From Thamnaconus septentrionalis (taxonomy: Eukaryota; Chordata; Actinopteri; Tetraodontiformes; Monacanthidae): a stretch of DNA of 64,000 bases. Below the pieces are notes generated by a model, which searched no databases, had not been told where the DNA came from, and worked only from the letters and a program-made list of their open reading frames with translations. Positions 50,901-62,129 of the stretch are shown here, piece after piece (within the stretch, counting starts at the first letter, position 1; every line of letters begins with the position of its first letter). Made by a program: the position numbers and the translations under genes. The stretch lies in the NCBI GenBank assembly GCA_009823395.1, contig CM020517.1, forward strand, positions 12,075,001-12,139,000. Reading direction: 5' to 3'.

Positions 50901-53519
50901 GCAGCCATCTGCAGTCAGCACTGCCTATAACAACCTTCACATTGTGCATCTGGTCACCATGGCTCATGTGCTGCAGATCCTCCTGTCTTCTAAAGGTAAC
51001 AAAAGTGAAAAAAACAAATCCACTTTCATTTTGTGATTTAACAATAGCAGACATACAAACAGTGGTTTCCTCTCTGTCTAGATTTTCCTGCAGTGGTGGG
51101 TGGAGAGGAGACAGAGGAGACCAGAGCAGCAGCAGAGTTGTTCAGTATAGTGTCACAACACACAGGAAGGTGAGGATTCACACCTTTTCTTTTCATTTCT
51201 CATTTTATTTCTGTAAAGTCAAGCGCGTCTTAATCCTGAGCTGGTCGTTCCTGAGTGTTTAGTTATCATGAGTAGAAATATTCTAACTATGGAACATACT
51301 GCTGAGCTTAACTGTCCCATAAAATATTGAAAACTGTGTTTCTTTCTTTCTTTCTTTGTGTTACTTTCTTTTTTCCGTTTCTTTCTTCCTTTCTTTCTTT
51401 CAGACTGATCCAAGATGTGTCCGGCAGATCCTTGGCAGAGAGAGTGAAGAAAGGCATTGAGCCGTTCCTGCGCTGTGCTGCCCTCTTCTTTAGTTGCCTT
51501 ACAGGAGTGCAACCTCCAGAGGAGCTCTCCAGCGCTGCTGGTGAGTCACACTGAAGCGCTGCGCAAAGACGTCACCGTCTGTTCACGTGACTGTATAATT
51601 CAGGCCCAACCTTCTGCTTCTTGTGCAGTTACCTCTCAAGGACAGTTGGAGGCGCTGTGCAGCTATCTGGCGTTGCCCTGTAATTTGTTCCAGCTCTTCC
51701 AAGAGCACAGAGACACTGCTGCTGTTCTGCTGCCAAGGTGGGTGATAACATCTTCTTTTTTTTAGTCTCTGAACTTGGAATAGTAGAATGTATTCATATT
51801 TAGAACAGAGTTCTCTATGACGGTGCGTTTTTCTCAGGTGGTGTGGGAGCCCAGCTTTAACCAAAGCTCTGAAAGTCCAAACTGTCAGGTAAACACTGGC
51901 CTTTCGGTTTCTTAAAATCCTTTTTTGGTTCCACTTCAGATGTTTTTTTTCTATTGAAGCAGCCTAGATTAATAATGTATTTTCTAGTCATAATCTCAAA
52001 TGAATTACTTGTTTATCTATGATGTTTATTTGGATGTTTTGGAACAATAACATGCTTGGGTCTGAGATTGAAAGCAAGACCAAAAAAAAGAAACCTCCTA
52101 TTAACTAATAAACCTTTTTCCCCCTTCAAGATACCCGAGGAGACCGAATCATCTGATTGATCTTCCGGAGGATTACAGTACTCTCCTAAATCAAGCCTGC
52201 CATTTCCAGTAAGTGAGCCGCTGAAAACCTTCCCGTACAATTGCAGGTGTTTCCATTGAATGGTGTGAAGCGCATAAGCCGTAATTCTCGTAAAATCTCG
52301 TCCCGCGAGACCCCACTTTGTGGAGGATGGAGGTACCAAATATTTTGCGATAAATGTGCATTTCGATTTTGTTTGCTGTCAAGAATGGTTGCTATATTTT
52401 TCTCTCTTTGATTACTTGTAAAAAAATACTCTGTGTAAATATGACGTGTAAATATGAAAAAAGTGTTTCCATGACACTTTTGCGATATACCTCTTTATCG
52501 ATACGTCTGGAAAACCACCTCATGAGGGCGTAAAAATATTTTAGCCATATTTGAGAGGTTTTTCTAAATTTAGCGGTTTCCACAAGCAGTTTTTTTATTG
52601 CGATATTTAGGTTTTGCGCAATTCTAGGGGTAATGGAAATGCTCTCTGTGACTGCTCACCGCTCCTCAGGTGTCCCAAGTCTACGGATGACGAGAGAAAG
52701 CACCCCACCCTGTGCCTGTTCTGCGGGGCGATGCTGTGCTCTCAGAGCTCCTGCTGTCTCACTCAGCTGGACGAGGAAGACGTGGGAGCGTGCACCGCCC
52801 ACGCTGCCACCTGTGGTGCCGGAGTGGGGATGTTCCTCAGGTGGGCGTATTGGACGAGCCTCAGCATCATTCCGGCTTGCAAGCCGCGTTTCGCTCCCTT
52901 TGAAAAATTTGCATTTGGTGGTGTGGTCCTTGATGAGTCATGTTTGATCCCACGCTGACAGGATAAGGGAGTGTGAAATCGTACTGATGGCGAGCAGGAC
53001 TCGAGGAAGCACTTACCCAGCTCCTTACCTGGACGATTATGGGGAGACAGACCCACACCTCGGGTGAGTCATCTTTTTTTTTTTCATTAGTAGATTATAA
53101 AGTGCGGTATAGACGTATCAGACAATTGATCCTCACAGCTAGACCCAAGTTTTTTTTTGTGAAATATTACATGCATTTGGATTAGGAGCACTGCTGTGTG
53201 TAAAAAAAAAAACGAATTACTTTCATTGTGCTTTGAGTATTTCTAGGTGAGTATTTATTTATCTTTTACCAATATAAAAACCCTCAGTCAAGCCAAATTT
53301 TACTCACTGGACCTTTAAGATCTACTAAATTCTATAGCTGTAAATCTCTAAAAGGAGATATTTTTTTTCACGTTTAGACGAGGCAACCCATTGCACCTGT
53401 GCCCGGAGCGCTACAGGAAGCTGAACCAGTTGTGGCAGCAGCATTGCATCCTTGAAGAAATAGCCCGCAGCCTGGAGGTGGTCAACGTCATGTTTGCCTT
53501 TGAATGGCAGATGTTGTGA
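38902..53519 (+). CDS. ubr1: UBR1, N-recognin E3 ubiquitin ligase
   Basis: E3 ligase of the N-degron pathway; binds destabilising N-terminal residues. I traced 46 coding exons, 5307 nt, 1768 residues (human 1749). UBR box about 86-157 ([25 protein letters not shown]); ClpS-like domain about 205-275 ([11 protein letters not shown]); RING-H2 about 1075-1200 ([32 protein letters not shown]); Cys-rich C-terminal cap from about 1631. Sequence is nearer UBR1 than UBR2. Exons: 38902-38946, 40169-40428, 40960-41038, 41419-41529, 42719-42846, 42939-43077, 43170-43232, 43347-43470, 43594-43701, 43787-43875, 43956-44054, 44235-44392, 44516-44615, 44732-44860, 44973-45153, 45233-45279, 45797-45907, 45988-46053, 46127-46228, 46315-46378, 46458-46582, 46670-46722, 46819-46921, 47007-47055, 47152-47306, 47390-47489, 47572-47675, 47793-47873, 48002-48183, 48282-48490, 48591-48690, 48802-48954, 49048-49341, 49433-49581, 49671-49726, 49824-49920, 50027-50094, 50848-50995, 51082-51169, 51404-51540, 51629-51737, 51838-51888, 52131-52208, 52670-52840, 52962-53063, 53378-53519. 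Confidence 0.96.
48520..48551. repeat. 32-bp perfect palindrome in a ubr1 intron
   Basis: The sequence GTGGAATTTCCCACAT is followed immediately by its exact reverse complement, giving a 32-bp perfect palindrome with no loop. It lies about 30 bases past the donor of exon 48282-48490, in a 100-bp intron. Confidence 0.9.
50188..50809. mobile_element. 622-bp DNA transposon with terminal inverted repeats and 6-bp target duplication
   Basis: The left end reads TACAGAAGTGTATTGCATTC and the right end is its inverse with only two mismatches over about 30 bases (through ACTTGGCAAAT). ATTTAC is duplicated directly on both sides (50182-50187 and 50810-50815), as expected for a target-site duplication. 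The element lies in the ubr1 intron between exons 50027-50094 and 50848-50995. It ends 38 bp before the next exon. Inside it, on the minus strand, is a 116-codon open frame similar to the N-terminal part of an rve-type integrase found in many fish genomes. The catalytic core is absent, so it is a deletion derivative. Confidence 0.88.
50284..50634 (-). pseudogene. Truncated integrase-like transposase fragment inside the ubr1-intron transposon
   Basis: 116 residues starting [10 protein letters not shown]. The segments [32 protein letters not shown] and [18 protein letters not shown] match, from memory, the N-terminal helix-turn-helix-like portion of vertebrate integrase-core-domain proteins of transposon origin. 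In intact copies this portion is followed by a DDE (rve) catalytic domain. Here the frame leaves the homologous region after about residue 95 and ends shortly after, so no catalytic residues remain. Family naming (possibly IS3EU-like) is uncertain. Confidence 0.65.
52235..52655. repeat. Probable MITE-like interspersed repeat in a ubr1 intron
   Basis: Phrases such as TGCGATAAATGTGCATTTCG, GTGTTTCCATGACACTTTTG, TTTGCGATATACCTCTTTAT and TCTCGTCCCGCGAGACC are typical of a dispersed teleost repeat. Both ends carry loosely inverted TTTCCATT/AATGGAAA and AATTGC/GCAATT motifs. The boundaries are approximate. It fills most of the intron between exons 52131-52208 and 52670-52840. Confidence 0.55.
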
Positions 53520-54640
53520 CGACTCGTCCAGCTGCTGTAGCCACAGAGCGTAGCCCGGTGCTCAACCCCTGAGATGAAAAAACACATGCATGCACAGACA
53601 TGCACGCACGCACACATACACACACAAGACAACACTGGTACAATCAATCAGATACTGGAGCAGCAAATCCTTTCCTAGTGAACCCCTCATCCCCCATTGT
53701 TGGAGTCCAAAGACATGGGACAGTCAGAAGTGGAAGAAGTTTAAGATAATGCATAATAAGAAAACCCGAGTCGCCTTTTTAAAAATTCGGTTGTCTATGA
53801 GATTGATTCACATCAAGACCGAGGCCAGACACAGTAATGATTTTTTTGGGGGGTCAACTATGCTACGTGCTTTTGATTTCTCCCCTCAGTAATGCTGTGA
53901 ATTTCTTTCATATTTATCCTAAGTTATAATTGTTGAGGGTTACTGTTCTGGAGGGTTCCTTCATCGAGACACAATTAGACAAGATCAGGCCTCTGACACG
54001 AATCATGACCACATCCCACTGTCACCTTTCCTTGTGTATTGTATATAGATGCATATATATATAATAGACACTACAGTAATACAATCTGATTTTCTTTTTT
54101 GCAAATGTAATCTGGCAGAGATGTGTTTGGAAGAAATACAATAGTCATTGCACAGTCTATAATGTAGATAAAAGTTTTCTTAAAAAAGAAAAGAAAAGAA
54201 GAAGAAGCCAGTTCTTGGACTTGCATTGCTCCAAATCCTCACTGCTGTTGAGAGTTTTTTTAGTTAATTTTTGACAACATCATGACTTATGCTCAACATA
54301 ATGGACAAACCTCTTTAAAATAAATACTCCCCATACCAAATGTATTATCCCACCGTCCCCTGTATTTTTGCAGCTTAATGTAAGGACCATTGCTTTTCAC
54401 CGTAGGGTATTGATTCACTCAGTAGGTTCATGAAAACATGACCGGCTCTGTCAAATAAAGAAATGTAATTTTTGTTGAAGCCATGTAAAGGTTGTATGTG
54501 AATGTTTTTTCTGATGTTCCATTGTTGATCTGCTCTTCAGAAAACAAACATGGGTATAAAAACATCTTCCTTTTGGTGTTGATGGTACAACATGACTTCC
54601 AGGTTATGGTAATAAAGATGGTAGCCTCTTTTTGACCACA
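53520..54640 (+). other. ubr1: ubr1 3' UTR region with candidate polyadenylation signals
   Basis: AATAAA occurs on the plus strand at 54319, 54454 and 54611. The last lies in AT-rich sequence followed by a T-rich and GT-containing stretch, so it is the likeliest transcript end. A CA/CG-rich microsatellite-like stretch lies at about 53583-53625. Confidence 0.55.
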
Positions 54641-55466
54641 TTGATGTCTCTTTCAAAATGTGCTGTTTACAGTAGCAGATTTATGCTGCTCAATGTGCAT
54701 TTATGAAGTAAATCCAAGGTGATCCTGCCAGGTGCCAACTACTGATGACAAAGCTCGAGCAATACAATTTTCAAAGGTTTGTTATCAAGCATTTTATGGT
54801 AGCTCAGTGACAGTGACTGAGATATTTTTGTAAGAGTGCTGACATTGCTGAGGCACATGAGACCAATTGTGACACCTCAATGTGCACACCTAAAAAAACA
54901 ACCAAAGAAAAGGTATTGTAAACATAAATTTGCTTGCTAGGGTGCCTTTATCTGAAGAGAATCGCCACATTCATCCCATATTTTCTGCTTTGATGGAGTG
55001 AAGGTTTATGACACGACTGGGATTCTAAATAGTTCAAATCAATGACTAAGCTACTGTGATCTCACTAATCTCATATTTCATCCTATTCCAAACCAAGTCT
55101 ACTTGCACCTATTCATGTCAAACAATGGAGTTTCAAATTATTACCATTCACTCTGTAAAACATTTTTGTTTTTGTCGCAAGACCTCCACTGTTGGGAGTG
55201 CAGGTTTGGACACCGTTTGCAGTAACAGCAAACAGGCAACGAGAAATTATTTAGATGTAAACATATAAACAATATTTTACAGTACAGATATGAAGTAGAG
55301 CATATGCTTTAAGTTATGATTCATAATGTATCATCGTTCATGTGTAGAGGACATTTTGAGTCAAATCATGAAACAGTTTGCTGTGGAAAAACAAACACAG
55401 ATGTTTAGGTGAAGGCTCAAATTCAGGCCTTTGCCGGTGATGAAGTCCACTGAGGCCTGAAAGGTG
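54641..55466. other. Intergenic gap and prph2-like 3' UTR
   Basis: No coding exon is visible. The right part should be the 3' UTR of the convergent prph2-like gene. I do not see an obvious polyadenylation signal for it. Confidence 0.4.
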
Positions 55467-57079
55467 TCAACTGGCATCAGGCGTTTGCTTCGGCGGCACA
55501 TTGTCCGGTCCGTAGTTGGCCTTGGAGGAGGAGGGAACGTTGATGTTGGGGTCCCCGTTATTGGCCGTGTCTATCTGGTTGCACTTGCCAAGGGTCTTGA
55601 TGATGTTCAGGTTGATGCGAGCCGTCTCCATGAAGCTGTTCTCCAGCAGCCAGCCGTCAGACTCGGAGTCGGGGTCACCCTGCCTCAGCATGTTTTCCAG
55701 GGAGGTCTGGAGGAAGCGGACCCCCGTCAACACTGACAGCTGCGACACAATCAAACAGTTTGTCGTTAGTGGAGACATGGTGCAAGTTGACCTTCTGTCA
55801 GGAAATTGTCTTTCCATTGAGTTCTACCAAAATCCAAATCCTTTCTTAGCATTACTCTCTCACCTCAAACAGCCAGGTGATGAGGACCGTCAGGCCGATG
55901 GACTGCATGATGTGGGTGTAGTAGTCCAGCAGCGCCTGGCGACAGCCTCTCATCCACAGGTTCAGCACCTCCGTCTGGTGCTCGTAGTTGAAGTGGGCCG
56001 AGTTGTTGGTGAGCTGGTGCTGGATGCAGGGCCGCGGCGAGAAGGTGTTGCAGCAGCTGAAGGGGACACCGTCCATCAAGTACTTGCCCTCGACGTTGCT
56101 CCTCAGTCGGCTGGAAGGGAAAGATGAGAGGGAAAAACTCAGTTTTTCCGTAGTTTCAAGTTACTGGGGCAATGCAAACTACTACTTGTTTCTGTGGTTC
56201 ATTTATTTATTGAAAACTTTGAGTACTAATTGAATTGAATGTATTGAGTTCAAATCAATTCAATTTATTGAAAACTGAATACTAATTGAATGAATTCAAT
56301 TTAAATCAATTCAATTTATTGAAAACAGTACTAATTGAATTGAATGAATGAATTCAATTCAATTCTATTTATTGAAAACTTTGAGTACTAGGGGTTGTGA
56401 GAGGGGTTGCTGGTTAGCACTGTGTTGCCAAAACGTGTTTCTTCTCTTTCAATTCCCCTCTAAAGCTTTAAAATCCTCAGTCTGTAGCTTACACTTACTC
56501 CACCACCTCTTTCTGCGACAGATCCAGGTAGCGTTTGCTGATCCACTGGATTTGAAACCAGTCTTTGTAGCCGCTGTTTCCGCAACACTGGAACTCAATC
56601 TGCAGCAGGTCCAGAGTGCGTTTCAGGTAGCATCTGCCTGGTGTGTCTGTGTCCTTGTATGACTTCATGGCTTCGGTCAGTCCCAGGTTGAGGGACTCGT
56701 CCAGCTCCCCGCGCATGCTGTAACACATCAGTGCCCCGGCCAGCACGCAGAAAGTGAAGAAGAAGGTGCACACGATGTAGGGCAACATGATCAACTTCCA
56801 GCGCAGGAACTTGGCGCCGTCGACGCAGTCGTAGCAGATCTTCCCGCCCAGGAAGTTTATGGCACAGGCGATGAGGCCCACAGCAATCAGCATGTTGGGC
56901 ATGTACTGGACGTCCCGCTCTGCCATCAACTCCCCCCGCTTGTTGAGCTCCACCTTGAGGAAGAGCCCAAGGCTGAACAGGATGGCCCCGGTCACCACTG
57001 AAATCCAGTTCAAGATCCAAAGCACCTGGGCCAACTTGTCCCGTTTGGTCTTGGTGAACTTCACTTTTAAAACCGCCAT
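55467..57079 (-). CDS. prph2l: Peripherin-2-like photoreceptor disc tetraspanin
   Basis: Tetraspanin of photoreceptor outer-segment disc rims. Three exons (56499-57079, 55864-56110, 55467-55739) give 1101 nt, 366 residues; human PRPH2 has 346 and the same three-exon architecture. Four membrane helices are visible. Key residues fall at exactly the human positions: Cys150 (TPGRC, the intermolecular disulfide cysteine), Cys165/166 (FQCCGNSG), Cys213/214 (VPFSCCN), Cys222, Cys250 and the N229 glycosylation sequon (TNNSAH). It is much closer to PRPH2 than to ROM1. The C-terminal tail after about 310 is divergent. Adjacency to ubr1 suggests the prph2-like paralogue rather than prph2 itself; the symbol is therefore tentative. 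Confidence 0.88.
56205..56392. repeat. Degenerate AATTCAAT-rich tandem repeat in prph2l intron 1
   Basis: The phrase CAATTTATTGAAAACT recurs at spacing of roughly 60-80 bases (near 56200, 56262, 56316 and 56365), separated by ATTGAATTGAATG-like runs. This is a short AT-rich minisatellite inside the intron between exons 55864-56110 and 56499-57079. Confidence 0.75.
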
Positions 57080-57750
57080 TGGCTTACAGTTAAAAGTATT
57101 CCTTAATGTGTCCAAGGTGGGGGATTAAGGAAGGGTGGGCTGCAGGAGATGAACAGTTTATCCTCCTGTGGGTGTGGTGGGCCAGTAGGAGGGAGATTGG
57201 TTTGACGGATCTCTGAAGGACCTCTCATAAGCAGCTCAGCCTGGTAATCATGATCAATATCTTGTGGACGCTGCATTATGGTTTTGCTGCAGGTAGGAAA
57301 AGAAAAATTACACGTGATTGATGAATTGAGGCAAAAATAAATGAAGTGAAAATTGGTTGAAAGGCAACTTGTGGGAACCTCAACATGACATGACACAACC
57401 TGCTTACCAAAACACCCGTGTTGCTGTCCTTGCTTGAAAAGATGTGAAAAAAAGAAGCGTACATATGAAACAGCACCTACCTCATCTCAGTCAGTCTTCA
57501 CCTTGTGACACTGACATCATTCTCCTCTCATTTCCAGCTTAAAGGTTTTGTCCAGACAGAGGCGAAGCGGTTGCGGCGGCACAAATATTATGAAGACGCC
57601 TGCACCACAACCACAGTGAGACTAGTAACCAAGCACTGACCGACCCACCTCCTAATCCCCTTTAGTCATTAATCATCCCAGGGCCCTCGCAGCGGATTTG
57701 GACTTACCTTCTGCCGCCTACGCAAATCTGTAGCCTGTCCCAGCAGTGTG
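57080..57750 (-). promoter_or_regulatory. prph2-like 5' flank
   Basis: Sequence upstream of the prph2-like start codon. A TAATCC (GGATTA on the gene strand) at about 57653 and a nearby CATTAATC at about 57667 resemble CRX/OTX-type homeodomain sites used by photoreceptor genes. They lie about 580 bp upstream of the ATG. This is motif matching only. Confidence 0.3.
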
Positions 57751-59800
57751 AAAGTAATGAATGATGGTCGTGGTGTGCGTGCGATCAGTAAAGTTAATGA
57801 AAGGCATCCTTTGCAGCAGCGTTAGTGCATATTCTTATAATGTAAATGAGAACAAAATTAAAATTTGTGAATATTTCAAAAAGAAAAATGACATTTATTT
57901 TTTAAAAACCTTCCAATGCCCAAATATGTGCTACCCTCTACCCCAGGATGCTCTGTCAGTCATTTATGTTACTTACGGGACATTATGACTCAGCAAACAG
58001 GTGCATCTAATTAAGGTGGACAATGGCAGCAGTTGGACTGCATATGACTTATATAGAGCATTTTCATTTTGAACATTTAAAAAACAAAAACAAAACATAG
58101 TACACATTGCAATACAAATTACAGCTTGACATTCAGGGCTCCAAGCACAGTGGTACATTGTCATAGTACAGCAGTATGTTAATTAATGAATAAAAAAATA
58201 AATGCATGGGGAGTTATTCAAGTTACTGTCAGTAAAAGCGAAATAGTTTGTGTTTGTGTGGTGGCCAAACATAATGGCACGTCAGAGGTGCTGTGAGACA
58301 CCGCGGGATGCCCGACACATGTACATGTTCCAGCGGCAGGGGGTCTCGGCTACAAGGAGATGGAGGTGCAGTGAGGAAGTGAGGTGTCAGAGATTGGTTC
58401 TCTTAACCTTGCTGCAGCAGTCAGTCATCCATGAAACAGCCCCATTGTCCCCTCTCTCTTGCCCGATGGGGGGGGGGGGTGCACTGTCTACTAATAGAAA
58501 GAGAAGTGGGAGAGGACCGTCCTTAAACCCCCCCATCTAATGGTGTAGTGTTGATCACCACTGGGCCTCAGGGATCTGTGACCTTTTGCCCCTGAAGTCC
58601 TATCACCTGGACATGGGGTTAAGACGTTGCAAAATAAATACATAAAAAATACATTTAAAAAAAGCCTTTTTCCAAAATAAGGAAATTAATTCTGCATAAT
58701 ACTCCATCACAGGTTCTGTAACCTATAACCAAAACAATAGTCTTACAAAAACAATGCTTTCCCCCATTTCCCCCTAATTTTTTTTAAAAGCCTACTGCTG
58801 ATTCAACAGTGTTACTACATGCTGGGAACACTATTATGCAATGCAATGAGAGATGCTGAAAACAGAGACAAAAACAGGCATATAATCGCAATGTAGCTGT
58901 GACTTGTACTCTCAAGACAAAAAAAATTCGCTATTTTGGCCAGCAGGGGTCACTATTGTCCCAGCTACGGCGCCTTGCTGCCCGTGTTGGTTTGGATGAT
59001 CTCATTTTTGTCCCCAAAGGATTTTTGCTTCATCACAGCCCAGCAGGTGCCCTCTTTACTACCTACACCCTCCTGTCCTTCAACATAAACATCATCCTCT
59101 TTTCAAGGTCTACACACACAGTGACGCTACTTGCAGGTTGTACACGGAGGGCTCACACAAATCTTGAATAGTGGCATTAAATGTGCATAAAATACACTGT
59201 ATCTGTTGCTTCATTAGCAAACACACCATCATGAAGCAGACGCAGTTACATTGTTAAAAGTCATAAGGGAGAAGGAGAGCCTAGGACGTCAGGACACACC
59301 TGGAGAAGACGGCGGTCCAGCGAAGATTGAAGTACGACCAACTGCTGCAGGTGAGAGCAGAACATCCAGCCCTGCTGAGAACTCCCTGACTGCCGGTGGA
59401 GCTAAAGGGTGGAAGTGACAGAATGAATCAATTCAGTTTGTCTCAGATGATTAATGAATGACTTTAACCACTCTTTTGACATTATTAGCTTTAAGTGAGT
59501 CATAAGTCACCCAGCATCAAGTGAAGTGAAACCTTTAACACCACTAAGACTAAGACACCCTCACTCTGTCTCTAATAACTCTTTTGAAGTATCAGCATGA
59601 AAATAAAATGCGCATAATGAAATTTTGATTGAAATTTGTCGAAGGAAATTCCAAATGGCGGAAATTCAATGGATGCAACGGACAAAGTTTTTTGATGTTT
59701 GGTTTTTAGATACACACATAAACAAAGTTCTGTACCTCAGGGCCATGCTGGATTCAATCCTCTGACTTCCCAGTTGAGAGTCAGTGTTGTTCATCACCAG
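57751..59800. other. Intergenic region without recognised features
   Basis: AT-rich sequence with homopolymer runs and a G-run at about 58468. No exon, RNA gene or complete mobile element is supported. Confidence 0.5.
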
Positions 59801-59809
59801 GCCATCTAG

Positions 59810-60960
59810 GAGCTTTACTATCACAATCAGTTGACATATTTTATGGGAATCCATTTTTGGCCTTTTGGGGGGACTCCAAAATAGACAACTTTACCATTAA
59901 CATCACGGTATTTTTCAGTTTTTCAGAGAAAATTTGAGTTTTCTGCTTCTCTACATTTCGTAGATACTCGATACCCGCCTAGATCTTCTATCTGTGAATG
60001 TCAAGGGCAAATGATGGTGCAGGGAGACAAACAGGTGGCTTTGCTCTGGTCAAAGAAAAGGAGTTGAACCACGTTGCAAAGATTTACCACACCGCCTTCA
60101 TTGCAGCCTTCAATTAGAGATCTCTTGAGTGGTGGCCAGAAACACAAGGTCATGGCTGGATTCAAGTGGATTTTCCTGCTTTCAGTCTGAGCTCACGGTC
60201 ACAACATGTGCCTGAAATCAAAGACCTTCAGGAACTGTTGTGATCTGCATAGCTTTATGTTAGGAATAGGGTTCCACTTAAGGTTGGAATTAGGGTTAGG
60301 GTTTTGGGGTTCCTCATGTGCTAGAAGCCCCAAATTTGGCATGGGTGTGTCTTGAGCGCTCCCGATGAAAAAGCAAGTGGCCCCATGTCAGTAGGACAAA
60401 GTTAACCTTTGACCCCCATAGACTTACATGGCATTAAGGTTAGTGATAAGGCTGGAATTAGGGTTAGGGTTAGGGTTACTGCTGGAATTAGGCTTAGGGT
60501 TTTGGGGTTCCTCATGTGCTAGAAGCCCCAAATTTGACGTGGGTGTTTTTTGGGGGCTCCTGATGAAAAAGAAAGTGGCCCCATGTCTCTAGGACAAAGT
60601 TGACCTTTGACCCCCATAGACTTGCATGGCATTAGGGTTAGTGATAAGTTGTCAAATTTTGAGTCCCCCCAAAAGGCCAAAAATGATTTCCCGTGCAATA
60701 TGTCAACCGATTGTGATAGTAGAGCTCCCAGGCTTTACAATGATACCTCACATGTCCATTTCTACTGTATAGTTTTTAAAATAATCCACCTGAAAAACTG
60801 AAAAATACTGTGATATTGATGGTAAAGTTGTCAACTTTGGAGTCCCCGCAAAAGGCCAAAAATGATTTCCCGTGAAATATGTCAACTGATTGCGATAGTA
60901 GTGCTCCCAGGCTTTACGATGATACCTCAACATGTCCATTTCTACTGTATAATTTAGTCA
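59810..60960. repeat. Composite inverted repeat with internal 198-bp duplication and TTAGGG-like tracts
   Basis: The left arm (about 59810-59926) is the inverse of about 60790-60911: GGTAAAGTTGTCAACTTTGG and AAAAGGCCAAAAATGATTTC on the right appear reverse-complemented on the left. The right arm unit itself occurs twice in direct orientation (60648 and 60827 starts, 179-bp period). Between the arms a 198-bp unit beginning GTTTTGGGGTTCCTCATGTG occurs at 60301 and 60499. Each copy is preceded by TTAGGGTTAGGG-like sequence (about 60288 and 60452). No coding capacity was seen. Confidence 0.8.
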
Positions 60961-61839
60961 AAAATCCACCTCAACATAGACATAATGATTCGCTGAATTT
61001 TATATGTTGATGTTTTATAAGGTGGAATCGAAACCTAAGAAGCACCGCGGCGAATGTGGTGCCAACTTTAGCCTCGTAGTCAATGAGAGACGAATGGCCT
61101 CTAATAGGAGCATTTAATCAGTGTTCCCCGTCTCCTGTGTGCCCCCCGGGGAAAGATTAATGGGGACAGGATATTTCATCAAGCCCTCCACATCACTGGC
61201 CAGGATATGAGCTCTGTAATTGTGTCTGTTTTTGCTGTTGTTTTGCATTACAGGCAGACAGAGTACAAGGTTGCAGGTGGAGAAGGAGAAAAAAATCTGA
61301 AGATTTCCAACATCTGCACAGAACTGATAAAATAGGAGAGACATCCTCCTCCGCCCTAACCACATGTGGACCTTACAGTTCACTCACACACTTGGCTGCT
61401 CGACATGCATGCCTGATCGTCATGTCGACTCCCCCCGCCTCCACCCCATAGGCACAACGCTTTTCTCATTTCTCATCCATCATCCGTCCAGTTTGCTTCG
61501 ACTCCTGCTTCCAACCGCTGCCTCGGTCAGCAGCCCCTCCCCTCTGCCACGCCCTGTTTCTCCCCGCTGGAACAGCGGTGGAGCGTCAGGGCCATTCGTT
61601 CAATGATAAACTCTCAGGAATTATTAAAGGGCATCAATTATTGAACGAGTATTTGCCGAGTAATACGTGCTGTTTTTTTTGTTTTTTTTTTTGGGAATTG
61701 TTGTCTTGTCAACATCACTCAGATGGAGCACTAGCAGCACAAACAAACAATTATTAATTACTATTTAATCCTCTCTTGGCTTCCTACCAGCTTAAAAAAA
61801 ACAACCCAAAAAAAACAAAGAAAAATTAAACCTGCAAGC

Positions 61840-61935
61840 AGGGTTTGCGGGACTGAGCCTACGTGGCCGCCGCCGATCCCGGGGGACCTCTGCCGACGCC
61901 CGACGACGCCCCCCGAGGCCCACCCACATCTGCCA
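61840..61935. other. Isolated GC-rich islet
   Basis: About 95 bases of strongly GC-rich, CpG-dense sequence (for example GTGGCCGCCGCCGATCCCGG) inside AT-rich intergenic DNA. It has no supported open frame. Its function is unknown. Confidence 0.4.
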
Positions 61936-62129
61936 ACTATGGAAGAAGTCTAAATAATCATAAGCCTGTGCGTGCAAATGATGCAGATTTTTTACCTCCA
62001 GTTTTTTTTTTTGATGAGGCTGTTAAATGTAAATTTTAGGCCTTGATGAGACAAACACATGGGTGTTTGAATGACGTCTGTAGTACTTTCCTAAAGGAAA
62101 CTGCAGCCATTTATGTGTGTATTGAAAAA

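Noticed and set aside
38902..53519. Assignment as ubr2 because of the peripherin neighbour
   Set aside because: Recalled human sequences are clearly closer to UBR1 in the UBR box, ClpS-like region and RING flanks.
55516..56127. 203-codon plus-strand open frame
   Set aside because: It is antisense to prph2-like exons 2 and 3 and runs through their intron; no homology.
60288..60480. True telomere or chromosome end
   Set aside because: Only a few TTAGGG-like units embedded in a longer interspersed repeat, with ordinary sequence on both sides.
61792..61977. 61-codon Arg/Pro-rich minus-strand frame
   Set aside because: Created by the GC-rich islet; no homology, no splice context.
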